Positions 33,687 to 42,565 of a DNA stretch of 64,000 bases are shown here, piece by piece. Below the pieces are notes generated by a model, which was not told where the DNA came from, made no database searches, and was given only the letters and a program-made list of their open reading frames with translations. Location of the stretch: NCBI RefSeq assembly GCF_022012335.1, contig NZ_JAKLTO010000001.1:248001-312000 (forward strand), in the 5' to 3' direction. The stretch is from Flavobacterium sp. SM15 (GTDB lineage Bacteria; Bacteroidota; Bacteroidia; Flavobacteriales; Flavobacteriaceae). Within the stretch, counting starts at the first letter, position 1, and each line of letters starts with the position of its first letter. The position numbers and the translations under genes were made by a program.

Positions 33687-34760
33687 ATGAACAAGAAAAT
33701 AATCACAGGAGTAATCATTTTAGGCGCTTTAGGTCTAATCGGATTCATATTAAGCAAAAACAAAGCGAGCAACGAAGCCAAAACTGCAGTGGTTGCCGAA
33801 AATAACGCGACCGTAGTTGTTAAAACCGATACGGTAAAAACTGAAGCCGTAAATCAGGATTTTGTAGCCAACGGAACCTTTGCACCGGCTCAAGAACTTA
33901 ATTTCTCTGCAGAAAAATCTGGAAAAGTAATCAGTGTTCTAGTAAAAGAAGGTGACCGAGTAAGCAAAGGACAAACTTTAGCAGTAGTGCGTGGTGATGT
34001 AATTAATGTGGAAGCACAAACCGCCAATGCCAATTACCAAAACGCCTTAAACGACTACAACCGTTTTGAAAACGCTTATAAAACCGGCGGGGTAACCAAA
34101 CAGCAATTGGATCAGGCGCGAATCAATATGGTTAATGCAAAATCAAGACTTACTCAGGCCAACATTAATGTGGGAGATACCAGAATTAAAGCTCCATTTG
34201 GTGGAATCATCAACAAAAAATACATCGAAGTAGGAACAATTTTAGCCGGAATGCCTCCAACGCAAATGTTCGAAATTGTAGATGTTTCCAAACTAAAACT
34301 GAAAGTTACGGTAACCGAAAACCAATTAAGTGGTTTAAAAGTGGGCAGTCCGGCTAAAGTGACTTCTAATGTATTCCCAGATAAATCCTTCAACGGAAAA
34401 ATCACTTTCATAGCACCAAAAGCGGATGCAGCCTTAAATTTTGCCGTTGAAATTGAAATTGCCAACAATGCATCAGGAGACTTGAAAGCCGGAATGTACG
34501 GAACCGCGAATTTCGTTCCAACCACAACCGATAAAACGCCGCTTATGATTGTACCAAGAACCGCTTTCGTGGGAAGTGTAAGCGCAAACGAAATTTTTGT
34601 AGTGGAAAAAGACGGTTCGGCTAAACTTAAAAAAGTAACCGCAGGTAGAATTTTTGGAGAACAAGTGGAAATTTTAGGCGGATTATCCAATGGTGAAATC
34701 GTAATTACCAGTGGACAAATCAACTTAACCGACGGAACAAAAGTAACGGTATTAAAATAA
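33687..34760 (+). CDS. RND efflux periplasmic adaptor (HlyD/AcrA-like)
   Basis: The 357-residue membrane-fusion protein links the RND pump to the TolC channel. A single N-terminal hydrophobic segment (about 4-24) anchors or exports it. Lipoyl-like halves flank a coiled-coil hairpin (about 65-165: GKVISVLVKEGDRVSKGQTL; TRIKAPFGGIINKKYIEVG). A beta-barrel domain and a membrane-proximal end (VEILGGLSNGEIVITSGQ) follow. There is no lipoprotein Cys at the signal. It lies seven bases after tolC and 54 bases before the pump gene. Confidence 0.92.
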   Translation: MNKKIITGVIILGALGLIGFILSKNKASNEAKTAVVAENNATVVVKTDTVKTEAVNQDFVANGTFAPAQELNFSAEKSGKVISVLVKEGDRVSKGQTLAVVRGDVINVEAQTANANYQNALNDYNRFENAYKTGGVTKQQLDQARINMVNAKSRLTQANINVGDTRIKAPFGGIINKKYIEVGTILAGMPPTQMFEIVDVSKLKLKVTVTENQLSGLKVGSPAKVTSNVFPDKSFNGKITFIAPKADAALNFAVEIEIANNASGDLKAGMYGTANFVPTTTDKTPLMIVPRTAFVGSVSANEIFVVEKDGSAKLKKVTAGRIFGEQVEILGGLSNGEIVITSGQINLTDGTKVTVLK

Positions 34761-34814
34761 GTGAGAAGTTGATTTTTCAACCGCAACTTTTCAACTTTAT
34801 AAACTTATTAATAT

Positions 34815-37800
34815 ATGAAATTAGCAGAAATATCCATTAAACGTCCGTCGCTGGTGGTCGTGCTCTTCACGATACTAACCCTAGGAGGATTGTTTAGTTA
34901 CGGGCTTTTAGGATACGAATTGATCCCGAAATTTGAACAAAACGTAATCAGTATCGCCACGGTGTATCCGGGGGCTTCACCGGGTGAGGTGGAAAATACG
35001 GTTACCAAAAAAATTGAGGACGCGATTTCCTCGATGGAAAACATCAAAAAAATTGAATCGAAATCCTATGAGAGTTTATCTACGGTGGCCATTCAGCTTA
35101 CCAGTAATGCCGATGCAGATGTTGCCCTGAATGATGCGCAACGTAAGGTTAACGCAGTTTTAGGGGATTTACCTGATGATGTAGATCAGCCTTCCTTGAG
35201 TAAATTCTCCTTGAGTGACTTACCAATTATGACCATCGGAGCAAACGCCAAAATGGACGAAGCGGAGTTTTTCGATTTAATTGACAAAAAAATCAAACCG
35301 ATTCTTTCAAGGGTAAACGGTGTGGCACAAATCAACTTAGTAGGTGGTGCGGAAAGAGAAATTCAGGTAAATCTGGATGCTGATAAAATGAAAGGTTTTG
35401 GCCTATCGGTTCCTCAAGTACAACAGGCTGTTTTGGCTTCCAATTTGGATTTCCCAACCGGAAACATTCAAACCCGTGAACAAAAAATCTTGATCCGTTT
35501 AGCCGGAAAATACAAAACGGTTGACGAATTAAGAAATCTGGTAATTGCCAGCGCCAACGGTTCTCAAGTGCGTTTAGGCGATGTAGCCGATGTACAGGAT
35601 GCTCAGAAAATCGCGGAAAAAATTGCCCGTGTAGACCAAAAGAACGCCATCATCTTACAAATTATCAAACAATCCGATGCGAATGCTGTGGAAGTAAGTG
35701 AGCACGTTCAAGTATTGTTGGAGCAATTGAAAAAAGATTACGCAAAAGACGACCTTCAATTAAACATTGCCAACGACAGTTCAGTATTTACTTTACAAGC
35801 TGCAGATTCGGTAATTCATGACTTGATTCTTGCAGTATTGTTGGTGGCTTTGGTGATGTTGTTCTTCTTGCACAGTGTGCGTAACTCGTTAATTGTAATG
35901 GTTTCGATTCCGGCTTCACTTATTGCAACCTTTATCGGTTTCGTAGTGATGGATTACACCTTGAATTTAATGAGTTTGTTAGGACTTTCGCTTGTGGTAG
36001 GTATTCTTGTAGACGATGCCATCGTAGTACTCGAAAACATCTACAGGCACATGGAAATGGGTAAAAACCGAGTGCGTGCCGCTTACGATGCAACAGCTGA
36101 AATTGGTGGAACGGTAACCTCGATTACCCTAGTAATTGTAGTGGTGTTCTTGCCGATTGCCATGAGTACCGGACTGGTTTCCAACATCATTACGCAATTC
36201 TGTGTAACCGTTGTTATCTCGACCCTTTTGTCCTTATTGTCATCGTTTACTATTGTACCTTGGTTGTCTTCCCGTTTTGGAAAATTAGAGCACATTGAAG
36301 GAAAAAATCTTTTTGGAAGAATCATTTTAGGTTTCGAAGCACAATTGACCCGTTTTACCAACTGGGTAAGTAACATTTTGGTTTGGGCTTTAGGTCATAA
36401 AAAAACCACTTTAACTGTTGTTGTTGCCATGTTCTTTGGATCTCTGTATATGGTTGCCGGAGGTTATGTAGGTGGGGAATTCTTCGCCCGTTCCGATGCC
36501 GGAGAGTTCTTGGTTCAGATTGAAATGCCGAAAGACGCTTCCTTGGAACAAACGAACTTCATGACTCAAAAAGCAGAAGCATTTCTTAAAAAACAAGAAG
36601 ATGTTACCAATTTAATCACAACGGTTGGTCAAACTTCGGAAGGGTTTTCAGGTTCTCAGTCTACCGCTTATAAATCGGAAATCCGTGTAAAAATGGTAGA
36701 TCAGAACGAGCGTGAAGACGATTCTTATGTGTATGCCGCGAAAATCAAACGTAAACTGCAACAGGAATTAGTAGGTGCCAAAATCAAAACCGTGGGTATG
36801 AGCATCATGGGTACGGCAGAAGAAGCGCCTTTAGCTTTAGTAGTAACAGGAACAACTTTAGACAGCGCGATGGTATTTGCTAAAGCTGCTGAAAAAGAAC
36901 TGTATAAAATTGCCGGGGCTTCCGAAATTAAATTATCGGTAGAAACCGGAAATCCGGAAATTAACGTTCAGGTAGACCGTGATAAAATGGCCGCTCTTGG
37001 TTTGAACTTGCAAACTGTGGGTATGACCATGCAAACCGCCTTCAGTGGAAATACCGACAGTAAATTCCGAGCGGGAGAATACGAATACGACATCAACTTA
37101 AAATACAACGATTTCAACCGTAAAAATATTGACGATGTAAGCAACCTTACTTTTGTCAATAACATGGGAGAACAAATCAAATTATCGCAATTTGCTACCG
37201 TAAAAGAAGGATCGGGACCAAGCCAATTGGAGCGTCGTGATAAAACGGCCTCAGTGACTATTAAAGGACAGACCGTTGGTCGCCCTACCGGTACTGTAGC
37301 TGCGGAATGGCAATCGAAATTTGAAAAACTGCGCAAACCAACCGGAGTAAATTACGTTTGGGGCGGTGATATGGAAAACCAGACAGAAGGTTTTGGTACT
37401 TTAGGATTTGCCTTATTGGCAGCAATTATTTTGGTTTACCTGGTAATGGTAGCTTTATACGACAGTTATGTTCACCCGTTTGTGGTATTGTTTGCAGTAC
37501 CATTATCGTTCATTGGAGCCTTATTGGCACTTGGTTTAACCAACAACTCGCTAAACATCTTTACCATATTAGGGATTATTATGCTAATTGGATTGGTGTG
37601 TAAAAACGCGATCATGCTGGTCGACTTTACCAATCAGCGTAGAGCGGCAGGGGAAACAGTACATACGGCTTTAATTCAGGCGAACCACGCTCGTTTAAGA
37701 CCAATTTTGATGACGACCATTGCGATGGTGTTTGGTATGTTACCTATTGCGCTTGCTTCCGGAGCCGGTGCAGAATGGAAAAACGGTTTGGCTTGGGTAA

Positions 37801-37988
37801 TTATTGGAGGATTGATTTCTTCTTTATTCCTGACCTTGGTGATTGTACCTGTAATTTATGACATCATGGACAAACTCGTTCACAAATTCACAAAAGGTGA
37901 AACCAAAGATTATGGTGCTTTAATGACTGAAGACTATGTAGCCAACGAAGTAAGCGAAGACGGTTTTACCCCTACACATACAATGTAA
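34815..37988 (+). CDS. RND multidrug efflux permease (HAE1 type)
   Basis: Inner-membrane proton-driven pump of 1057 residues. The first membrane helix (about 9-30) is followed by the porter region (TVYPGASPGEVENTVTKKIED). Proton-relay aspartates Asp400-Asp401 lie in GILVDDAIVVLEN in helix 4, and the second half repeats the layout (LGIIMLIGLVCKNAIMLVDF, then RLRPILMTTIAMVFGMLP). The length and paired halves fit the hydrophobe/amphiphile efflux branch rather than metal pumps, which have different helix 4 residues. It is the last gene of the tetR operon; a terminator follows. Confidence 0.94.
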   Translation: MKLAEISIKRPSLVVVLFTILTLGGLFSYGLLGYELIPKFEQNVISIATVYPGASPGEVENTVTKKIEDAISSMENIKKIESKSYESLSTVAIQLTSNADADVALNDAQRKVNAVLGDLPDDVDQPSLSKFSLSDLPIMTIGANAKMDEAEFFDLIDKKIKPILSRVNGVAQINLVGGAEREIQVNLDADKMKGFGLSVPQVQQAVLASNLDFPTGNIQTREQKILIRLAGKYKTVDELRNLVIASANGSQVRLGDVADVQDAQKIAEKIARVDQKNAIILQIIKQSDANAVEVSEHVQVLLEQLKKDYAKDDLQLNIANDSSVFTLQAADSVIHDLILAVLLVALVMLFFLHSVRNSLIVMVSIPASLIATFIGFVVMDYTLNLMSLLGLSLVVGILVDDAIVVLENIYRHMEMGKNRVRAAYDATAEIGGTVTSITLVIVVVFLPIAMSTGLVSNIITQFCVTVVISTLLSLLSSFTIVPWLSSRFGKLEHIEGKNLFGRIILGFEAQLTRFTNWVSNILVWALGHKKTTLTVVVAMFFGSLYMVAGGYVGGEFFARSDAGEFLVQIEMPKDASLEQTNFMTQKAEAFLKKQEDVTNLITTVGQTSEGFSGSQSTAYKSEIRVKMVDQNEREDDSYVYAAKIKRKLQQELVGAKIKTVGMSIMGTAEEAPLALVVTGTTLDSAMVFAKAAEKELYKIAGASEIKLSVETGNPEINVQVDRDKMAALGLNLQTVGMTMQTAFSGNTDSKFRAGEYEYDINLKYNDFNRKNIDDVSNLTFVNNMGEQIKLSQFATVKEGSGPSQLERRDKTASVTIKGQTVGRPTGTVAAEWQSKFEKLRKPTGVNYVWGGDMENQTEGFGTLGFALLAAIILVYLVMVALYDSYVHPFVVLFAVPLSFIGALLALGLTNNSLNIFTILGIIMLIGLVCKNAIMLVDFTNQRRAAGETVHTALIQANHARLRPILMTTIAMVFGMLPIALASGAGAEWKNGLAWVIIGGLISSLFLTLVIVPVIYDIMDKLVHKFTKGETKDYGALMTEDYVANEVSEDGFTPTHTM

Positions 37989-38012
37989 TTGATTAATTTT
38001 TAATTTGTTCGA

Positions 38013-38043
38013 AAAGCCGCTGCAGTGATGTGGCGGTTTTTTT
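38013..38043 (+). terminator. Terminator of the tetR-efflux operon
   Basis: Arms AAAGCCGC and GCGGTTTT (one G-T pair) form a hairpin followed by seven T residues, 25 bases after the RND gene stop. Confidence 0.75.
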
Positions 38044-38075
38044 ATATTCTTAGCATTGGAACCACTTTAAAACAA

Positions 38076-38107
38076 GAATGGCTGTCACTATTCTGTAACA
38101 GCCATTC
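38076..38107 (-). terminator. Hairpin, probable terminator of the MORN-like gene
   Basis: Perfect 10-base arms GAATGGCTGT and ACAGCCATTC with a 12-base loop. Reading leftward it is followed by TTGTTTT, so it probably ends the minus-strand transcript whose gene stops at 38174. Confidence 0.5.
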
Positions 38108-38173
38108 CTCTTTAAAAACGGTGGTTTTTAATCCTACAAACCGATTTAATCTTTTCTCGAAAGCAGACCGTGA

Positions 38174-38521
38174 TTAATTTCGATTTGCCAACCCGTCTTT
38201 AGACCATTTTTTAACTTCAGCAACTTTGCTTTTAGCATAATCCACTTCCGCTAACGATGCGTTATTCCAGAAAAACCATTTTCCGGATTTCATTCCATCA
38301 GTATATTCTCCTATAGATTGTTTGGATCCGTCTTCATTAAAAGCAACCCATTTTCCGTGTAATTTTCCGTCTTTGTAGAACCCTTCCTGTTTAACCTGAC
38401 CGTTATCGTAATAATAAGTGGCTTTAACCATCTTTCCGACAATTTCATATTTAGGTTCGATATTTTGGGCAAATAATACTCCTGAAAACAATAACAATCC
38501 TGCAATTAAGTTCTTTTTCAT
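38174..38521 (-). CDS. Secreted MORN-repeat-like protein
   Basis: The 115-residue protein begins with a signal peptide (about 1-18, LIAGLLLFSGVLFAQ). It has MORN/YwqK-type repeats of the form YYDNGQVKQEGFYKDGKLHGKW and EYTDGMKSGKWFFWN. Such repeats form a beta-hairpin sheet; in Bacteroidota they are often annotated YwqK-family antitoxin, but no toxin gene is adjacent, so that label should not be taken as function. ATG 38521 is chosen because it starts the signal peptide; an upstream TTG-initiated frame is unlikely. Location is probably periplasmic or surface. Confidence 0.75.
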   Translation of the reverse strand: MKKNLIAGLLLFSGVLFAQNIEPKYEIVGKMVKATYYYDNGQVKQEGFYKDGKLHGKWVAFNEDGSKQSIGEYTDGMKSGKWFFWNNASLAEVDYAKSKVAEVKKWSKDGLANRN

Positions 38522-38706
38522 AGCGTTGTTTTTTAATAGGTTAACAATTATACAAACGAAGTTACAACTTAAATTTACATTTGCGAAACTTTCACTTAAC
38601 AATTTCGTAACATTGAATAAAACTTAACACAACCAAGTAAAATCCTACAATTTTAAAATTGCATTTATAATTAACCTGCTAAGTTTCAAACTCAAAAAAT
38701 AAAACT

Positions 38707-38714
38707 TAAATTTG
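38707..38714 (+). promoter_or_regulatory. -7 promoter element of aspS
   Basis: TAAATTTG matches TAnnTTTG exactly and ends 17 bases before ATG 38732. TTTC at 38684-38687 is a near match for a -33 box at a 19-base spacing. Confidence 0.6.
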
Positions 38715-38731
38715 CTCCAAATTTTTTTAAA

Positions 38732-40486
38732 ATGTACAGAAGTCATAACTGCGGAGCTTTAAACGCTTCACACATCAATACAGAAGTTACCCTTGCCGGA
38801 TGGGTACAGAAATCACGCGATAAAGGATTCATGATTTGGGTAGATTTACGCGACCGTTACGGAATCACCCAATTAATTTTCGACGAAAGCCGTACTGATA
38901 AAACCGTTTTCGAATTGGCCAAAACCCTAGGCCGTGAATTCATTATTCAGGTAAAAGGAACCGTAATCGAGCGTGAGTCAAAAAACCCGAACATGGCAAC
39001 CGGCGACATTGAGATATTAGTTTCTGAATTAAAAGTATTGAACGAAGCCCTTACACCACCATTCACCATCGAAGACGAGACTGATGGCGGGGAAGACATC
39101 CGTATGAAATACCGCTATCTGGACATCCGTAGAAATCCGGTAAAAAACAGCTTGCTGTTCCGTCATAAAGTGACACAGCAAGTTCGTAATTATCTTTCTG
39201 CTCAGGATTTTTGTGAAGTGGAAACACCTTATTTAATTAAGTCGACTCCGGAAGGGGCTCGTGATTTCGTCGTTCCTTCACGTATGAATCCGGGGCAGTT
39301 TTACGCTTTACCACAATCACCACAAACGTTCAAACAATTATTGATGGTAGGTGGAATGGACAAATACTTCCAAATTGTGAAATGTTTCCGCGATGAAGAT
39401 TTACGTGCCGACCGTCAGCCTGAATTTACACAAATCGACTGTGAAATGGCCTTTGTGGAGCAGGAAGACATCTTAAATGTATTCGAAGGATTGACCAGAC
39501 ACTTATTAAAAGAATTAAAAGGTATTGAAGTAGATAAATTTCCAAGAATGACCTACGACCATGCCATGAAAACCTACGGTAACGACAAACCGGACATCCG
39601 TTTTGGAATGGAATTCGGTGAATTGAATACCGTGACACAACATAAAGATTTCGGCGTATTCAATTCCGCAGAATTAGTTGTCGGGATTGCTGTTCCGGGA
39701 GGAGCATCCTATACAAGAAAAGAAATCGACGCCTTAATCGATTGGGTAAAACGACCTCAAGTTGGCGCTTCAGGAATGGTTTACTGTAAATATGAAGCAG
39801 ATGGAAGCTTAAAATCTTCAGTAGATAAATTCTATGATCAGGACGATTTGAAAAAATGGGCAGAAGTTACCGGCGCTAAACAAGGGGACATCATTTTTAT
39901 ATTGTCCGGAGCGGCAAACAAAACCCGCGCTCAATTAAGCGCGCTTCGAATGGAACTGGCAACCCGTTTAGGATTACGTAAACCAGATGAATTTGCTCCA
40001 TTATGGGTAGTAGATTTTCCTTTATTGGAGTTTGACGAAGAAAGCGGTCGTTACCACGCAATGCACCACCCGTTCACCTCTCCAAAACCAGAGGATATTG
40101 ATTTATTACCAACCAACCCGGGAGCGGTTCGTGCCAATGCTTACGATATGGTACTGAACGGAAACGAAATTGGAGGAGGATCTATTCGTATTCACGACAA
40201 GGAAACACAACAATTGATGTTCAAATATTTAGGATTTACCGAAGAAGAAGCCAAAAACCAATTCGGTTTCTTAATGGATGCGTTCCAATTTGGCGCACCG
40301 CCACATGGAGGACTTGCTTTTGGACTGGATCGTTTGGTAGCGATTTTAGGAGGTCAGGAAACGATTCGTGATTTCATCGCGTTCCCAAAGAACAATTCCG
40401 GCAGAGATGTCATGATTGATGCCCCAGCAGTTATCGATCCCAAACAACTCGATGAACTATCAGTAAAGCTGAACTTAAATTCTTAA
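38732..40486 (+). CDS. aspS: Aspartyl-tRNA synthetase
   Basis: Class II synthetase charging tRNA-Asp. The 584-residue bacterial-type enzyme has an N-terminal OB-fold (about 1-105: [22 protein letters not shown]), motif 1 region with [20 protein letters not shown], motif 2 [20 protein letters not shown], and a GAD insertion domain in the middle (about 285-410). Motif 3 is [16 protein letters not shown]. Length fits the bacterial family (about 585). It is a single gene with its own -7 element and terminator. Confidence 0.97.
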   Translation: MYRSHNCGALNASHINTEVTLAGWVQKSRDKGFMIWVDLRDRYGITQLIFDESRTDKTVFELAKTLGREFIIQVKGTVIERESKNPNMATGDIEILVSELKVLNEALTPPFTIEDETDGGEDIRMKYRYLDIRRNPVKNSLLFRHKVTQQVRNYLSAQDFCEVETPYLIKSTPEGARDFVVPSRMNPGQFYALPQSPQTFKQLLMVGGMDKYFQIVKCFRDEDLRADRQPEFTQIDCEMAFVEQEDILNVFEGLTRHLLKELKGIEVDKFPRMTYDHAMKTYGNDKPDIRFGMEFGELNTVTQHKDFGVFNSAELVVGIAVPGGASYTRKEIDALIDWVKRPQVGASGMVYCKYEADGSLKSSVDKFYDQDDLKKWAEVTGAKQGDIIFILSGAANKTRAQLSALRMELATRLGLRKPDEFAPLWVVDFPLLEFDEESGRYHAMHHPFTSPKPEDIDLLPTNPGAVRANAYDMVLNGNEIGGGSIRIHDKETQQLMFKYLGFTEEEAKNQFGFLMDAFQFGAPPHGGLAFGLDRLVAILGGQETIRDFIAFPKNNSGRDVMIDAPAVIDPKQLDELSVKLNLNS

Positions 40487-40490
40487 ACAT

Positions 40491-40520
40491 AAAGCGACTT
40501 TCGGGTCGCTTTCTTATTTT
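40491..40520 (+). terminator. Terminator of aspS
   Basis: Arms AAAGCGAC and GTCGCTTT with a 6-base loop, followed by a T-rich run, five bases after the aspS stop. Confidence 0.8.
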
Positions 40521-40594
40521 ATTAATAAATAATTAACTTTCGTTTAAACTTTTCAAAACTTAAACATTTTTTTTGAAAATTTCTTATCAAAAAC

Positions 40595-40624
40595 TTGTTT
40601 GTTTTAAAAAAAAGTTTATCTTTG
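40595..40624 (+). promoter_or_regulatory. Promoter of the cold-shock protein gene
   Basis: TTG (40595-40597), a 19-base spacer and TATCTTTG (40617-40624) fit the Bacteroidota consensus. The predicted leader is about 24 bases, far shorter than the long regulatory leader of E. coli cspA. Confidence 0.7.
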
Positions 40625-40654
40625 GAATATTATTAATTATTTTTTTATTACAGA

Positions 40655-40855
40655 ATGCGCACAGGCAAAGTAAAATTTTTTATTGAATCCAAAGGATATG
40701 GGTTCATTACAGACGATGAAACAGGAAATGACATTTTCGTTCACGCTACAGGTCTAAAAGCTGAAGGCTTAAGCGAAGGCACTCGTGTTTCTTACGTTGA
40801 AGAAGAAGGAAGAAAAGGTAAAGTAGCTGCTGATGTAGCTGTTATCGAAGACTAA
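40655..40855 (+). CDS. Cold-shock domain protein
   Basis: A 66-residue single cold-shock domain (OB-fold) that binds single-stranded RNA or DNA and probably acts as an RNA chaperone. RNP1 is KGYGFIT (about 13-19) and RNP2 is DIFVHAT (about 27-33), with the conserved GKVKFF start. Several paralogues are usual in a genome, so no specific csp letter is given. It is a single gene with its own promoter and a strong terminator. The short leader does not suggest an RNA thermosensor, so cold induction cannot be read from the sequence. Confidence 0.93.
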   Translation: MRTGKVKFFIESKGYGFITDDETGNDIFVHATGLKAEGLSEGTRVSYVEEEGRKGKVAADVAVIED

Positions 40856-40888
40856 TACATATTATTTTTTGATTACCTAGAGGTCTAG

Positions 40889-40917
40889 CCGCTCCAAAAT
40901 TTGGAGCGGTTTTTTTA
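40889..40917 (+). terminator. Terminator of the cold-shock gene
   Basis: Stem CCGCTCC/GGAGCGG with an A/T loop is followed by seven T residues, 33 bases after the stop. Confidence 0.85.
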
Positions 40918-41027
40918 TTAAGAAAATTCAGAAAAACACTAACAACACTACGTTAATTATTTGTAATTAGTCTAAATATGTTTTACATTTATAAGTGATC
41001 TAACGTCAAAATCATTAAAAAATTACA

Positions 41028-41057
41028 TTGTGTATATCTTTTAGGAATGTATATTTG
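41028..41057 (+). promoter_or_regulatory. Promoter of the nuo operon
   Basis: TTG (41028-41030), a 19-base spacer and TATATTTG (41050-41057), an exact TAnnTTTG, lie 31 bases before nuoA. With no internal terminator seen, it can drive all of nuoA-N. Confidence 0.75.
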
Positions 41058-41088
41058 TGAATTAATTTTCTTTTAAGAGATTTTAAAC

Positions 41089-41454
41089 ATGCAAACGAAC
41101 CAAATCGACTACATTCCAATTATCATGCAGTTGCTGTTAGCAACCGGGTTTGTAGGTACTACAATAGTAATTTCAGGTCTTTTAGGACCGAAAAGACATT
41201 CGGCAAACAAAGACAAAAACTTCGAGTGTGGAATTGAGTCTGTAGGTAATGCCCGAATTCCGTTCTCAGTAAAGTATTTCTTGGTTGCCATCTTGTTCGT
41301 TCTTTTCGATGTAGAGGTGATTTTTATGTATCCTTGGGCCGTAAATTTCAAAGAAATGGGCTGGGAAGGATTGGCAAAAATGGGCATCTTCATGACGCTT
41401 TTGGTAATTGGTTTTTACTACGTTATCAAGAAGCGTGGTTTAGAATGGGAATAA
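41089..41454 (+). CDS. nuoA: NADH-quinone oxidoreductase subunit A
   Basis: NuoA is a small membrane subunit of Complex I, near the quinone channel. The 121-residue product has three hydrophobic helices and the conserved ECGIESVGNARIPFSVKYFLVA loop and FDVEVIFMYPWAV segment. First gene of the nuo operon, just behind its promoter; nuoB follows 12 bases later. The length matches the usual 120-140 residues. Confidence 0.95.
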   Translation: MQTNQIDYIPIIMQLLLATGFVGTTIVISGLLGPKRHSANKDKNFECGIESVGNARIPFSVKYFLVAILFVLFDVEVIFMYPWAVNFKEMGWEGLAKMGIFMTLLVIGFYYVIKKRGLEWE

Positions 41455-41466
41455 AAAATTAAAACA

Positions 41467-42018
41467 ATGAGCGATTCATCTAAATATACAATGGTAGACG
41501 CTCCGGAAGGATATGCCGGAGAAGGTTTTTTTGCTACCAAATTAAGCGACGTGGTAGGATTGGCAAGAGCAAATTCACTATGGCCTTTACCATTCGCAAC
41601 TTCTTGTTGTGGAATTGAATTCATGGCAACCATGGCCTCTCACTACGATGTGGCACGCTTTGGATCCGAGCGTATGAGTTTCTCTCCGCGTCAGGCCGAT
41701 ATGTTGTTGGTAATGGGAACCATCGCTAAAAAAATGGCCCCGATTTTACGTCAGGTGTACGAACAAATGTCAGAACCTAAATGGGTTATCGCTGTTGGTG
41801 CCTGCGCTTCTTCAGGAGGGGTTTTCGATACTTATTCTGTACTACAGGGAATTGACAAAGTAATTCCGGTTGACGTTTACGTACCGGGTTGCCCTCCAAG
41901 ACCGGAACAAATCCTTGACGGGATCATGAAATTACAGGAAATTGTAAAAAATGAATCGGTAAGAAGAAGAAGTTCCGACGAATACAAAGACTTATTAGGT
42001 TCTTATAACATCAAGTAA
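41467..42018 (+). CDS. nuoB: NADH-quinone oxidoreductase subunit B
   Basis: NuoB carries the last iron-sulfur cluster (N2) that hands electrons to quinone. The 183-residue protein has the cluster ligands in [26 protein letters not shown] and GCPPRPEQ, and the conserved [23 protein letters not shown] block. It is a peripheral-arm subunit. It lies between nuoA and nuoC, one base before the nuoC start. Confidence 0.96.
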   Translation: MSDSSKYTMVDAPEGYAGEGFFATKLSDVVGLARANSLWPLPFATSCCGIEFMATMASHYDVARFGSERMSFSPRQADMLLVMGTIAKKMAPILRQVYEQMSEPKWVIAVGACASSGGVFDTYSVLQGIDKVIPVDVYVPGCPPRPEQILDGIMKLQEIVKNESVRRRSSDEYKDLLGSYNIK

Positions 42019-42019
42019 A

Positions 42020-42541
42020 ATGGCCTTAGAAACCTCAGTAATACAAAACAAACTGATTGAAAACTTCGGATTAAACGTTTCCGATTTTGTTCAAATCCAC
42101 GATATTTTAACCTTTGAAGTAGCACCGGATTCCATCTTGGAAATCATGAAATTTTTAAGAGACGATGCTACGATGCGTTTTAACTTCCTAACTGATGTTT
42201 GCGGTATCCACTACCCGGATTACGTCAAAGACCGCCAATTTGCCGTGGTATACCATATGCACAATTGGATCGACAATGTGCGTATTCGTATCAAATGTTA
42301 TCTAAACGGAGACAATCCTGAAATCGATTCAGTGACTTCATTGTTCTTGGGAGCCAACTGGCAGGAAAGAGAAACCTATGACTTTTACGGAATCATCTTC
42401 AAAGGACATCCGCAGTTAAAACGTATTTTAAACATGGACGAAATGACCGTGTTCCCAATGCGAAAAGAATTCCCGTTGGAAGACGGCGGAAGAACCGACA
42501 AAGACGATCGTTTCTTCGGAAGAACCAAACAAAATTGCTAA
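42020..42541 (+). CDS. nuoC: NADH-quinone oxidoreductase subunit C
   Basis: The 173-residue 30-kDa-type subunit of the hydrophilic arm shows FLTDVCGIHYPD, YHMHNWIDNVRIRIKCYLNGDNPEIDSV and the signature WQERETYDFYGIIFKGHPQLKRIL. NuoC and NuoD are separate genes here, unlike the fused nuoCD of E. coli. It overlaps nothing; nuoD begins 24 bases after its stop. Confidence 0.95.
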   Translation: MALETSVIQNKLIENFGLNVSDFVQIHDILTFEVAPDSILEIMKFLRDDATMRFNFLTDVCGIHYPDYVKDRQFAVVYHMHNWIDNVRIRIKCYLNGDNPEIDSVTSLFLGANWQERETYDFYGIIFKGHPQLKRILNMDEMTVFPMRKEFPLEDGGRTDKDDRFFGRTKQNC

Positions 42542-42565
42542 TAGTAACCTGAAATAACAACCCAA

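Noticed and set aside
34154-34786. 210-codon open frame on the minus strand across the efflux adaptor gene
   Set aside because: It lies wholly opposite a well-conserved HlyD-type gene, has no recognisable domain and is explained by the base pattern of that gene.
38174-38521. YwqK-type antitoxin of a toxin-antitoxin pair
   Set aside because: The label rests only on MORN-like repeats; the protein has a signal peptide and there is no adjacent toxin gene.
40595-40655. Long cold-sensing RNA leader for the cold-shock gene
   Set aside because: The promoter sits about 31 bases from the ATG, leaving a leader of roughly 24 bases, too short for a cspA-type thermosensor.
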